Shown here one piece after another: positions 8,049 through 18,614 of a stretch of DNA of 64,000 bases. Numbering within the stretch: the first letter of the stretch is position 1; each line of letters starts with the position of its first letter. Source of the DNA: Sulfuritalea sp. (GTDB lineage Bacteria; Pseudomonadota; Gammaproteobacteria; Burkholderiales; Rhodocyclaceae); the NCBI GenBank assembly GCA_016708585.1, contig JADJFK010000017.1, forward strand, positions 30,392 through 94,391. Direction: 5' to 3'. A program made the translations under genes and the position numbers. Under the pieces are notes generated by a model. It worked only from the letters and a program-made list of their open reading frames with translations. It made no database searches and had not been told where the DNA came from.

Positions 8049-10352
8049 TCAGGCGATCAGGGCAAGCTGCGCCGCGCGCTCGAGGTTGCGTTCGAGTTGG
8101 ACCTTGCCGCCCACATACTGTTTCGGCCAGACGATGTCCTTGACGCCCTGCTCGGCCGCGGCATGCAGCGTCCAGGCCGGATCGGCCAGGTGCGGCCGGG
8201 CCAGCGCGCACAGGTCGGCGCGGCCGGCGGCGATGATGGTGTTTACATGATCGGCCTCGAAGATGTTGCCGACGGTGATGGTCGGCACATCCAGCTGGTT
8301 GCGGATCTGGTCGGAGAAGGGTACCTGGAACATGCGGCCATACACCGGCTGCTCTTCCTTGACCACCTGGCCGGAGGAGACATGGATGATGTCGGCGCCG
8401 GCGTCCTGGAACAGCTTCGCCACCTGCGTCGCGTCGTCGGGCGTGGTGCCGCCCGGCGCCCAGTCATGCGCCGAGATGCGCACCGACATGGGCTTGTCGG
8501 CGGGCCAGGCTTCGCGCATGGCCTTGAATACTTCCAGCGGATAGCGGCAGCGCTTCTCCAGGCTGCCGCCATACTCGTCCGAACGGCGGTTGGTCAGCGG
8601 CGAGATGAAGGAAGACATCAGGTAGCCGTGGGCGGCGTGGAACTCGACCATGTCAAAGTCGGCGCTGGCGGCACGGCGCGTGGCGGCGACGAAATCGGCC
8701 TTGACCCGGTCCATCTCGGCGCGCGTCATTTCCCGCGGCACCTGCGAGGTGCCGGCGATGTAGGGCAAGGCCGAGGGCGCAATCAGCGGCCAGTTGCCGG
8801 CGGGGAGCGGCTGGTCGATGCCTTCCCAGGCCAGCCTGGTCGAACCCTTGCGCCCGGCATGGCCGATCTGCAGCGCCATCTTCGCCTGGCTGTTGGCATG
8901 GACGAAAGACACGATGCGCTTCCAGGCGGCCATCTGCTCGTCGTTCCAGATGCCGGCGCAGCCCGGCGTGATGCGGGCATCGGCGGATACGCAGGTCATT
9001 TCGGTCATCACCAGCGCCGCGCCGCCGAGGCCGCGTGCCGTGTAGTGCTGGAAATGGAAGTCGCCGGGCAAGCCGTCGGTCGCCGAATAGGTGCACATCG
9101 GTGAGACCACGACGCGGTTGGACAAGGACATGCCGCGCAACTTGAAGGGCGTGAACATCGGCGGCAGCGGCTTTTCGCCGGCGGGCGTGGGTACGCCGCA
9201 GCGCGCGGCGAACCAGCGGTCGTAATCCTCGGTGTAGGCCGGGTCGCGCAGTTTCTGGTTGGCGTGGCCGACGCGCTGGCTGCCGGTGAGCAGCGCAAAG
9301 GCGAACTGGTCGGGTTCCATATCGACGTAGTGATCGACTTCCTCGAACCAGGTCATGCGGTTGCGCGCGGCACTTTGCAGCTTGAGTGCCTCGATTTCGC
9401 GTTCTGCCTGGTAGCGCGCCAGACGCGCCGGCACGTCGCCATCGGTGCTGTTCAACACCTTGACCAGCGCCGCGGCATCCTCCATCGCCAGCTTGGTGCC
9501 GGAACCGATGGAGAAATGCGCGGTGTGGGCGGCGTCGCCCAGCAACACGATGTTGTCCTTGAACCAGCGCTCGCAGAGCACGCGGTTGAACTTGAGCCAC
9601 ACGGCCGAGCCGCGCAGATGGCGGGCGTTGGAAATCAGGCGCGCGCCGTCGAGCATGTCGGCGAACAGTTCCTCGCAGAAGGCAATCGACTGGTCCGGGT
9701 CCATCTTGTCGATGCCTGCCTTGAGCCAGGTTTCTTCCGGCGTTTCGACGATGAAGGTGGCCCATTCCTCGTTGAACTGGTAGGCATGCAGGTTGAACCA
9801 GCCCGCCCCGGTTTGCTTGAAGGCGAAGGTGAAGGCGTTGAGCTTCTTCCTGGTGCCGAGCCAGATGAAGCGGCACTTGCGTACGTCGATGCGCGGATTG
9901 AAATGCTCGACGTACTTGGTTCGGGTCAGCGAATTGACGCCATCGGCGCCGATGACCAGATCGTAGTCCCGTGAATAGTCGTCCGGATCCTTGAATTCGG
10001 TCTCGAATTTCAGATTGACCCCGAGCTCCCGGGCGCGGGCCTGGAAGATCTGCAGCAGTTTCAGCCGCCCGATGCCACAGTAACCATGGCCGCCTGAAAT
10101 GATGCGCCGGCCCTTGAAGAAGACGTCGCAGTTGTCCCAGTGATGGAAATTGCGCTCGATCTCGGCGACCACCTGGGGGTCGTCCGCGCGGAAGCCGTCC
10201 ATGGTCCGGTCGGAGAACACGATGCCCCAGCCGAAGGTGCTGTCAGCCTGGTTGCGTTCGATCACGGTGATCTCGCTGGCCGGGTTCGCCTGCTTCATCA
10301 GGATCGAAAAATACAAGCCTGCAGGGCCGCCGCCCAGACACACGATGCGCAT
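8049..10352 (-). CDS. Bifunctional flavoprotein monooxygenase / old-yellow-enzyme reductase (2-aminobenzoyl-CoA or salicylyl-CoA type)
   Basis: A 767-aa fusion. The N-terminal half (about 1-390) is a class A FAD monooxygenase: MRIVCLGGGPAGLYFSILMK, then VLLGDAAHTAHFSIGSGTKL. The C-terminal half (about 400-767) is an old yellow enzyme: FKLRGMSLSNRVVVSPMCTY, LQIGHAGRKGS, EFHAAHGYLMSSFISPLTN. This architecture is known from Azoarcus evansii 2-aminobenzoyl-CoA monooxygenase/reductase and is also named salicylyl-CoA 5-hydroxylase/oxidoreductase; which substrate applies here is not resolved. Start: ATG at 10352 preceded by GAAGGAGACGGTA. It heads a cluster with hydratase, dehydrogenase and RidA genes. 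Confidence 0.93.
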   Translation of the reverse strand: MRIVCLGGGPAGLYFSILMKQANPASEITVIERNQADSTFGWGIVFSDRTMDGFRADDPQVVAEIERNFHHWDNCDVFFKGRRIISGGHGYCGIGRLKLLQIFQARARELGVNLKFETEFKDPDDYSRDYDLVIGADGVNSLTRTKYVEHFNPRIDVRKCRFIWLGTRKKLNAFTFAFKQTGAGWFNLHAYQFNEEWATFIVETPEETWLKAGIDKMDPDQSIAFCEELFADMLDGARLISNARHLRGSAVWLKFNRVLCERWFKDNIVLLGDAAHTAHFSIGSGTKLAMEDAAALVKVLNSTDGDVPARLARYQAEREIEALKLQSAARNRMTWFEEVDHYVDMEPDQFAFALLTGSQRVGHANQKLRDPAYTEDYDRWFAARCGVPTPAGEKPLPPMFTPFKLRGMSLSNRVVVSPMCTYSATDGLPGDFHFQHYTARGLGGAALVMTEMTCVSADARITPGCAGIWNDEQMAAWKRIVSFVHANSQAKMALQIGHAGRKGSTRLAWEGIDQPLPAGNWPLIAPSALPYIAGTSQVPREMTRAEMDRVKADFVAATRRAASADFDMVEFHAAHGYLMSSFISPLTNRRSDEYGGSLEKRCRYPLEVFKAMREAWPADKPMSVRISAHDWAPGGTTPDDATQVAKLFQDAGADIIHVSSGQVVKEEQPVYGRMFQVPFSDQIRNQLDVPTITVGNIFEADHVNTIIAAGRADLCALARPHLADPAWTLHAAAEQGVKDIVWPKQYVGGKVQLERNLERAAQLALIA
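8654..8678 (+). repeat. Possible dispersed repeat copy l (inside the flavoprotein gene)
   Basis: CAAAGTCGGCGCTGGCG then GCACGGCG, about 23 of 25 matches to the element. On the coding strand it gives RRAASADF, which also fits the conserved OYE sequence, so chance similarity is possible. Confidence 0.4.
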
Positions 10353-10570
10353 TACCGTCTCCTTCCTCGGCGATTTATCCAATTTATTTTTATTTTAAAC
10401 CTAAACTATTTCGGAAGTCAAGCAGCGGCGACTTTAGCCGCAAACAGCCCATGCCGCCCACTCCCGAGGATTGCGCAGCCGATCCGCTCGATGGCATATT
10501 TTCATCGAATACAATAGCGCTTCCCGGCTGAAATCACGCTCACCCGTTTCCGCTCCCCGCCTGCCCCGAC
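10353..10570. promoter_or_regulatory. Divergent intergenic region with AT-rich core
   Basis: 218 bp between the divergent flavoprotein gene and rmlB. Positions 10376-10412 are strikingly AT-rich for this genome (TTTATCCAATTTATTTTTAT, then TTTTAAACCTAAACT), placed directly upstream of the flavoprotein ribosome site, so it is the likely promoter for the minus-strand cluster. No convincing operator dyad was found. Confidence 0.45.
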
Positions 10571-11638
10571 ATGAAAACCCTCTTCGTCACCGGCGGCGCC
10601 GGCTTCATCGGCTCCGCCCTGATTCGCCTGCTGATCGCCGAAAGCGACTGGCGCATCGTCAACATCGACAAGCTGACCTACGCCGGCAACCTCGAATCGC
10701 TCGCGGACCTGGCCGGCAACCCGCGCCATGTGTTCAGCCACACCGACATCTGCGACCGCACGGCACTGGACGAGTTGTTCGTCGCCCACCGGCCGACCGG
10801 CGTGATCCACCTCGCCGCCGAGTCGCACGTCGACCGTTCGATCCACGGCCCGGGCGACTTCATCGAGACCAACATCAAGGGCACCTACATGCTGCTCGAA
10901 GCGGCACGGGCCCACTGGTCCGCACTCGATGCCACCGCCAGGGCCGCCTTCCGCTTCCACCATGTATCCACCGACGAAGTCTTCGGCTCCCTGGGCGACT
11001 CCGGCCTGTTCCTCGAAACCAGTCCCTACCAGCCGAATTCGCCCTACTCCGCGTCCAAGGCCGCCTCCGACCACCTGGTTCGCGCCTGGCATCACACCTA
11101 TGGCCTGCCGACCGTGATGACCAACTGCTCGAACAACTACGGCCCCTGCCAGTTCCCGGAAAAACTGATCCCGCTGATGATCCACAACGCGGTATCGGAC
11201 AAGCCGCTGCCGATCTACGGCAAGGGCGACAACGTGCGCGACTGGCTGTATGTCGACGACCACGCCCGCGCGCTGCGCCTGGTCTTCGAACGCGGACTCG
11301 TCGGCGAGACCTACAACATCGGCGGCCACAACGAGAAGACCAACCTCGAGGTGGTCGATACCCTCTGCGCCCTGCTCGACGAACTGAAGCCGCGCGGCGA
11401 CGGCAAGCGCTACCGCGAGCAGAAGATCTCTGTCGCCGACCGCCCCGGCCACGACAAGCGCTACGCCATCGACGCCGGCAAGATCCAGCGCGAACTGGGC
11501 TGGACGCCGCAGGAGAGCTTCGAAACCGGCATGAGGAAGACCGTGCAGTGGTACCTCGACAATCCGGCCTGGGTCGCGCACGTCGTCTCCGGCGAATACC
11601 GGCAGTGGCTGGATCGCAACTACGGAGACCGCCAATGA
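10571..11638 (+). CDS. rmlB: dTDP-glucose 4,6-dehydratase
   Basis: Second step of dTDP-L-rhamnose synthesis: dTDP-glucose to dTDP-4-keto-6-deoxyglucose, NAD-dependent. The 355-aa SDR protein starts MKTLFVTGGAGFIGSALIRL (Rossmann glycine motif), with HVSTDEVFGSLG and the catalytic YSASKAASDHLVRAW (YxxxK, about residue 160). TGA overlaps the rmlA ATG as ATGA, the first of three identical couplings in rmlBACD. The product feeds O-antigen or exopolysaccharide assembly. Confidence 0.96.
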   Translation: MKTLFVTGGAGFIGSALIRLLIAESDWRIVNIDKLTYAGNLESLADLAGNPRHVFSHTDICDRTALDELFVAHRPTGVIHLAAESHVDRSIHGPGDFIETNIKGTYMLLEAARAHWSALDATARAAFRFHHVSTDEVFGSLGDSGLFLETSPYQPNSPYSASKAASDHLVRAWHHTYGLPTVMTNCSNNYGPCQFPEKLIPLMIHNAVSDKPLPIYGKGDNVRDWLYVDDHARALRLVFERGLVGETYNIGGHNEKTNLEVVDTLCALLDELKPRGDGKRYREQKISVADRPGHDKRYAIDAGKIQRELGWTPQESFETGMRKTVQWYLDNPAWVAHVVSGEYRQWLDRNYGDRQ

Positions 11639-12540
11639 GTTCCCAGACTACCCGCGGCATCATCCTCGCCGGCGGCTCCGGCACACGCCTGCACCCGGTT
11701 ACCCTGGCCGTGTCCAAGCAGTTGCTGCCGATCTACGACAAGCCGATGATCTACTACCCGCTGACCACGCTGATGCTGGCGGGTATCCGCGAGATCCTGC
11801 TGATCTCGACCCCGGCAGACACGCCGCGCTTCGAACAGCTGCTGGGCGACGGCTCGCAATGGGGCATCCGGATCGAATACGCGGTGCAGCCCAGCCCCGA
11901 CGGACTGGCGCAGGCCTTCATCATCGGCCGCGATTTCGTCGGCGACCACCCCTCGGCCCTGGTGCTCGGCGACAACCTGTTCTACGGCCACGACTTCGCC
12001 GCCCAGTTGCAGCGCGCCGCAGGGTCCGCGCCGGAAGTCGGCGCCGGCGCCACGGTGTTCGCCTATGCGGTGAGCGACCCGGAACGCTACGGCGTGGTCG
12101 AGTTCGATGCCGCGGGGCGCGCCATCAGCATCGAGGAGAAACCCAGGGCGCCGAAATCGCGTTATGCCGTGACCGGGCTGTATTTCTACGACACCCAGGT
12201 CTGCGAGCTTGCGGCGAGCCTGAAGCCCTCGCCGCGCGGCGAACTGGAAATCACCGACCTCAACCGGATCTATCTCGAACGCGGCCAGCTCAAGGTCGAG
12301 ATCATGGGCCGCGGCATGGCCTGGCTCGACACAGGCACCCATGAATCCCTGCTCGAAGCCGGCCAGTTCATCGAGGTCATCGAGAAACGCCAGGGCCTCA
12401 AGGTCGCCTGCCCCGAAGAGGTCGCCTGGCGGCAGAGGTGGATCAGCGACGCACAATTGGCGACGCTCGCCGAACCGCTGGCCAAAAGCCAGTACGGCCA
12501 GTACCTGCAGAACCTGCTGCTCCACGGGGTGCAGGGATGA
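11635..12540 (+). CDS. rmlA: Glucose-1-phosphate thymidylyltransferase
   Basis: First step of the dTDP-L-rhamnose pathway: glucose-1-phosphate plus dTTP to dTDP-glucose. The 301-aa protein has the nucleotide-binding start GIILAGGSGTRLHPVTLAVS and KQLLPIYDKPMIYYPL, plus DNLFYGHDF and GTHESLLEAGQF. The ATG at 11635 overlaps the rmlB stop. Around residues 130-140 it reads APEVGAGATVF, where the family from memory has a shorter ESGATVF-type segment, so a few extra residues coincide with a repeat-like sequence at 12033-12057. Confidence 0.96.
   Translation: MSSQTTRGIILAGGSGTRLHPVTLAVSKQLLPIYDKPMIYYPLTTLMLAGIREILLISTPADTPRFEQLLGDGSQWGIRIEYAVQPSPDGLAQAFIIGRDFVGDHPSALVLGDNLFYGHDFAAQLQRAAGSAPEVGAGATVFAYAVSDPERYGVVEFDAAGRAISIEEKPRAPKSRYAVTGLYFYDTQVCELAASLKPSPRGELEITDLNRIYLERGQLKVEIMGRGMAWLDTGTHESLLEAGQFIEVIEKRQGLKVACPEEVAWRQRWISDAQLATLAEPLAKSQYGQYLQNLLLHGVQG
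12033..12057 (+). repeat. Possible dispersed repeat copy m (inside rmlA)
   Basis: GGAAGTCGGCGCCGGCG then CCACGGTG; about 21 of 25 positions match. It encodes EVGAGATV in a surface loop that appears slightly longer than usual for RmlA. Confidence 0.45.
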
Positions 12541-13079
12541 ATCTGATTCCGACCGCGATTCCCGATGTGCTGCTGCTGGAACCCAGGGTCTTCGGCGACG
12601 AACGCGGTTTCTTCCTCGAAAGCTGGAACAAGCGGACCTTTGCCGAGCTGGGTATCACGGCGGACTTCGTGCAGGACAACCATTCCAGATCGCAGAAGAA
12701 CGTGCTGCGCGGGCTGCATTACCAGATCGAGCACGCCCAGGGCAAGCTGGTCCGCGTCACCGCCGGCGAGGTGTATGACGTGGCCGTGGACTTGCGCCGC
12801 TCATCGCCGACCTTCGGCCGGTGGGTCGGCTTCACCCTGTCCGCCGCGGACAAGCGCATGGCCTGGATCCCGCCCGGCTTCGCCCACGGTTTTTTGGTCA
12901 CGTCCGACTCCGCCGAGTTCCTCTATAAAACCACCGACTACTACAGCCCGGCGCACGAGCGAACCCTGCTGTGGAACGACCCGCAGCTGGCCATCCCCTG
13001 GCCGCTTGACGGCGAACCGCTGCTGGCGGCCAAGGACAAGGCCGGTACCCCGCTGGCCTTGGCCGCAAGCTTCGCATGA
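12537..13079 (+). CDS. rmlC: dTDP-4-dehydrorhamnose 3,5-epimerase
   Basis: Third step of dTDP-L-rhamnose synthesis, a metal-free cupin epimerase. The 180-aa product shows RGFFLESWNKRTF, the active-site region QKNVLRGLHYQIE, and KLVRVTAGEVYDVAVDLR with the catalytic base and acid residues in the usual order (His in GLHYQ; Tyr in YKTTDYYSP). The start at 12537 overlaps the rmlA stop (ATGA), and its own stop overlaps the rmlD start in the same way. Confidence 0.95.
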   Translation: MNLIPTAIPDVLLLEPRVFGDERGFFLESWNKRTFAELGITADFVQDNHSRSQKNVLRGLHYQIEHAQGKLVRVTAGEVYDVAVDLRRSSPTFGRWVGFTLSAADKRMAWIPPGFAHGFLVTSDSAEFLYKTTDYYSPAHERTLLWNDPQLAIPWPLDGEPLLAAKDKAGTPLALAASFA

Positions 13080-13942
13080 AGATCCTGCTCACCGGTTGTG
13101 CCGGTCAGCTCGGCCGCGAACTGAAACGATCCCTGGCCTGTCTCGGCGAGGTCATCGCCTGCGATCGCAGCCAGCTCGATCTTGCCCGAGCCGATCCGCT
13201 GCGCGCGGCATTGCGCTCCATCGCGCCGGCGGTGATCATCAACGCTGCCGCCTATACCGCGGTGGACAAGGCCGAAGCGGAACCGGGTCTGGCCGACACG
13301 ATCAATTCCCTTGCCCCCGGCATCCTCGCCGAGGAAGCCCGGCGCCTGGACGCGCTGCTGATCCACTACTCGACCGACTACGTTTTCGACGGAAGCAAAG
13401 CCACAGCCTATACGGAGGACGACGCCCCGGCGCCGCTGTCCGCTTATGGCCGCAGCAAGCTCGGCGGCGAACGGGCGATTGCCGCCGCGGGCGGCCGCCA
13501 CCTGATTTTTCGCACCAGCTGGGTGTACGGCCTGCACGGCGCCAACTTCATGAAAACCATGCTGCGCCTGGCCCGGGAGCGCAACGAATTGCGCGTCGTC
13601 GGCGACCAGGTCGGCGCACCGACCTGGTCCCGCCATCTGGCCGACGCCACATCCCACGTCCTCGCCCGCAAGGAAATTCCCTACGGCCTGTACCATCTCG
13701 CCGCCGCCGGCGAGACAAGCTGGCACGGCTATGCCGAAGCCATCTTTGGCGAAGCACTGCGCGCCGGCTTGCTGGAGAACATACCCGTGGTTAACCGTAT
13801 CGCCAGCGCCGACTTTCCCCTGCCCGCGGCACGCCCGGCCAACTCCCGGCTCGACTGCTCGCGCTTCCGGCGCGACTTTGGCCTGGCCCTGCCCGACTGG
13901 CGCACGGGGCTGATCGACTGCCTCGCCGACGCACGCTTCTGA
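13076..13942 (+). CDS. rmlD: dTDP-4-dehydrorhamnose reductase
   Basis: Last step of dTDP-L-rhamnose synthesis, NAD(P)H-dependent. The 288-aa SDR-like protein begins MKILLTGCAGQLGRELKRSL, with IHYSTDYVFDG and the catalytic YGRSKLGGE (YxxxK, about residue 124). The ATG overlaps the rmlC stop. The C-terminal ARPANSRLDCSRF is typical. The neighbouring ASADFPLPA codons resemble the dispersed repeat (13793-13817) but also fit the family, so this is not called as a copy. Confidence 0.94.
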   Translation: MKILLTGCAGQLGRELKRSLACLGEVIACDRSQLDLARADPLRAALRSIAPAVIINAAAYTAVDKAEAEPGLADTINSLAPGILAEEARRLDALLIHYSTDYVFDGSKATAYTEDDAPAPLSAYGRSKLGGERAIAAAGGRHLIFRTSWVYGLHGANFMKTMLRLARERNELRVVGDQVGAPTWSRHLADATSHVLARKEIPYGLYHLAAAGETSWHGYAEAIFGEALRAGLLENIPVVNRIASADFPLPAARPANSRLDCSRFRRDFGLALPDWRTGLIDCLADARF

Positions 13943-13963
13943 CTATTCACAACACGACGAAAC

Positions 13964-15939
<1,976 letters not shown>

Positions 15940-15940
<1 letters not shown>

Positions 15941-18342
15941 TGAGCATGCATAGAGATAACTCCGGCGACACCCCCGACCTGTTCGACGAACCCGTCGCCG
16001 CGGAAGCCGCAGCGGCCAACCCGCCTCCGCCCGCCGTACCGCCAGCGCCGACTTTTGAGGGCGGCATGGGTGACGGAACGTCGCTCCCGCTCGCCGCCTA
16101 CGCCGAGCGCGCCTACCTCGCCTATGCCATGAGCGTGGTGCGGGCGCGCGCCCTGCCGCAGGTCGAGGACGGCCTCAAGCCGGTGCAGCGCCGCATCCTG
16201 CATGCGATGAACGAGATGCGGCTCGCCGCCAGCGCCAAGCACGTCAAGAGCGCGCGCGTGGTCGGCGACGTGATCGGCAAGTATCACCCGCACGGCGATA
16301 CCAGCGTCTATGACGCCATGGTGCGCGTGGCGCAGGACTTCACGCTGCGCTATCCGCTGGTCGACGGCCAGGGCAACTTCGGCTCGCGCGACGGCGACGG
16401 CGCGGCGGCGATGCGCTACACGGAATGCCGCCTGACGCCCTTCGCCGACCTGCTGCTGGGCGAGATCGATCGCGGCACGGTGGATTTCATCGCCAACTAC
16501 GACGGCTCGATGACCGAGCCGCAACTGATGCCGGCACGCCTGCCGATCGTGCTGCTGAACGGCGCTTCGGGCATTGCCGTCGGCATGGCCACCGAAATCC
16601 CGCCGCACAACCTGCGCGAAGTCGCGGAAGCGGCGCGCCTGCTGATCAAGAAACCCGAAGCCGTGCTGGAGGAAGTCCTGGCCATGCTGCCCGGACCGGA
16701 TTTCCCCGGCGGCGGCCAGCTCATCTCGACCCCGGCCGACATCCGCGACGCCTATGCCATCGGGCGCGGCAGCCTGCGCATGCGCGCGCGCTGGCGCATC
16801 GAGGAGCTCGCCCGTGGACAGTGGCGAGTGATCGTCTACGAACTGCCGCACGGCGTCTCGGTGGCCCAGGTACTCTCCGAAATCGAAGGCCTGACCAATC
16901 CGCAGCCGCGCGCCGGCAAGAAGGACGTCAGCCAGGAGCAGAAGAACCTCAAGGCGCTGGTGCTCGGCGTGCTCGACAGCGTGCGCGACGAATCCAGCGA
17001 CCAGCAGGCGGTGCGCATCATGCTCGAACCCAAGAGCTCGCGCATCCCGCAGGACGAATTCATGGCCGTGCTGCTGGCGCACACCAGCCTCGAATCCAGC
17101 GTTTCGGTGAACCTGACCATGGTCGGCCGCGACGGGCGGCCGCAGCAGAAGAACCTGCTGACGATACTGCACGAATGGATCGCCTTCCGCTTCGCCACGG
17201 TGGAGCGCCGCACGCGGCACCGGCTGGCCGAAGTGCTGCGGCGCGTGCATGTCCTCGAAGGGCGCATGACGGTGTTCCTCAAGATCGAGGAAGTGATCAA
17301 GTGCATCCGCGAGTCCGACGAGCCCAAGCCCGACCTGATGGCGCGCTTCGGCCTGACCGAAATCCAGGCCGAGGACATCCTTGAAATCCGCCTACGCCAA
17401 TTGGCGCGGCTCGAAGGCATCCGCATCGAGAAGGAATTGGGTGATCTGCGCGCGGAACACGGGCAGATCACGAAGCTGCTCGACTCGAAGAGCGAGATGA
17501 CCAGGCTGATCCAGAAGGAAATCGGTGATGACGCCAAGCGCTTCGGCGACGAACGGCGCACACTGATGGAGGCGGTTACGCCGATCTCGCAGGGCGAGAT
17601 CGCGGTGCCCGACGAACCGGTGACGGTGATCATTTCGAAGAACGGCTGGGTGCGCTCACGCCAGGGCCACGGCATCGACCCTGCGAGCATCACCTACAAG
17701 ACCGGCGACTTTCCCTGGCTGGTGGCGGAAACGCGCACGGTCTGGCCGCTGATCGTGATCGACGGCAACGGCCGCAGCTACAGCGTGAAGGTTTCCGACC
17801 TGCCCGGCGGCCGCGGCGACGGCGCACCGCTGAACACCATGATCGACTTCCAGGAAGGCGGCAAGCTGGCGCTGGCCCTCACCGCCGCGCCGGAATGCAA
17901 GTACCTGGTGGCCGGTTCGGGCGGTTACGGCTTCGTCACCAGCGTCGCCGACATGATCGCGCGCAACAAGGCCGGCAAGGCCTTCCTGACGCTCGACAAG
18001 GGCGAAAAGCCGCTGCCACCCGCACCGGTCGCCGGCGACAGCGTGGCGGTCCTCACGCAGGGCGGCAGGCTGTTGTTGTTCCCGCTCGCGGAACTCAAGG
18101 AAATGGCCAAGGGCAAGGGATTGATGCTGATCGATCTTGCGAAAAACGACGAGGTCGTCGGCGTCGCCGTTTGCGGCGGGCAAACCCTGCTGATCGGCGG
18201 CAGCGGGCGCGGCGGCAAGCCGGTCCAGCAGCCGCTCGATACCCGTGCCCAGGCTGCATTTCGCGGCGCCCGCGCGCGGCGCGGACAGGAAATCCCCTTC
18301 AAGCTGAAGCCTGCGATGCTGTTATTGACGAACAAGCATTGA
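15940..18342 (+). CDS. parC: DNA topoisomerase IV subunit A
   Basis: Breakage-reunion subunit of topoisomerase IV. The 800-aa protein carries LKPVQRRILHAMNEMRLA, the catalytic tyrosine in AAMRYTECRLT (about residue 170) and YHPHGDTSVYDAMVRVAQDF. The start ATG at 15940 overlaps parE. The first about 45 residues are a low-complexity acidic/Ala-Pro tail that includes AVPPAPTF, encoded by a dispersed repeat copy at 16032-16056, before the conserved domain begins at SLPLAAYAERAYLAYAMSVV. The tail is unlike normal ParC starts. Confidence 0.94.
16032..16056 (-). repeat. Dispersed repeat copy b (inside parC)
   Basis: Minus-strand reading AAAAGTCGGCGCTGGCG then GTACGGCG. In parC it encodes AVPPAPTF, in the same register as the scpA copy although the host genes lie on opposite strands. 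Confidence 0.85.
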
Positions 18343-18421
18343 TGCTAGAATCTTCAAGGATTTGATTTATCCTGTCCGCCTGTACCTGTCCGGGATCGCC
18401 GTCGCCCACGGAGAATAAAAA

Positions 18422-18559
18422 ATGCTTTTCATCCTCTACTACATCGTCGCCATCGTTGTGCTGGTCATGCATTTCACCGGAATGCTGGCCCGCTACAACA
18501 TCGAATGGCTGATTCTCGTGCTCGCCGTGACGGTATTCCCGGCGGTCATCTACCTCTAG
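18422..18559 (+). CDS. 45-aa two-helix membrane peptide
   Basis: A 45-codon gene, ATG at 18422 after GGAGAATAAAA, ending TAG at 18557-18559. The product is almost entirely hydrophobic: residues 2-20 (LFILYYIVAIVVLVMHFTG) and 27-45 form two membrane-spanning stretches separated by MLARYNIE. A clean ribosome site, a membrane-like composition and position directly behind parC argue for a real small gene. No family is recognised and no function is proposed. Confidence 0.6.
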   Translation: MLFILYYIVAIVVLVMHFTGMLARYNIEWLILVLAVTVFPAVIYL

Positions 18560-18573
18560 CTCCAGCGCAAGAC

Positions 18574-18598
18574 CGCCGTGCCACGGGCGCCGACTTCC
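18574..18598 (-). repeat. Degenerate dispersed repeat copy o
   Basis: Intergenic, between the 45-aa gene and thrC. Minus strand reads GGAAGTCGGCGCCCGTGGCA then CGGCG, about 19 of 25 matches. It partly overlaps a GGCGCC...GGCGCC dyad. Confidence 0.4.
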
Positions 18599-18614
18599 GG
18601 CGCCGCGCTACGGC

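Noticed and set aside
13793..13817. Match to the dispersed repeat in rmlD
   Set aside because: About 21 of 25 match, but the encoded ASADFPLPA fits the conserved RmlD sequence, so it is likely chance.
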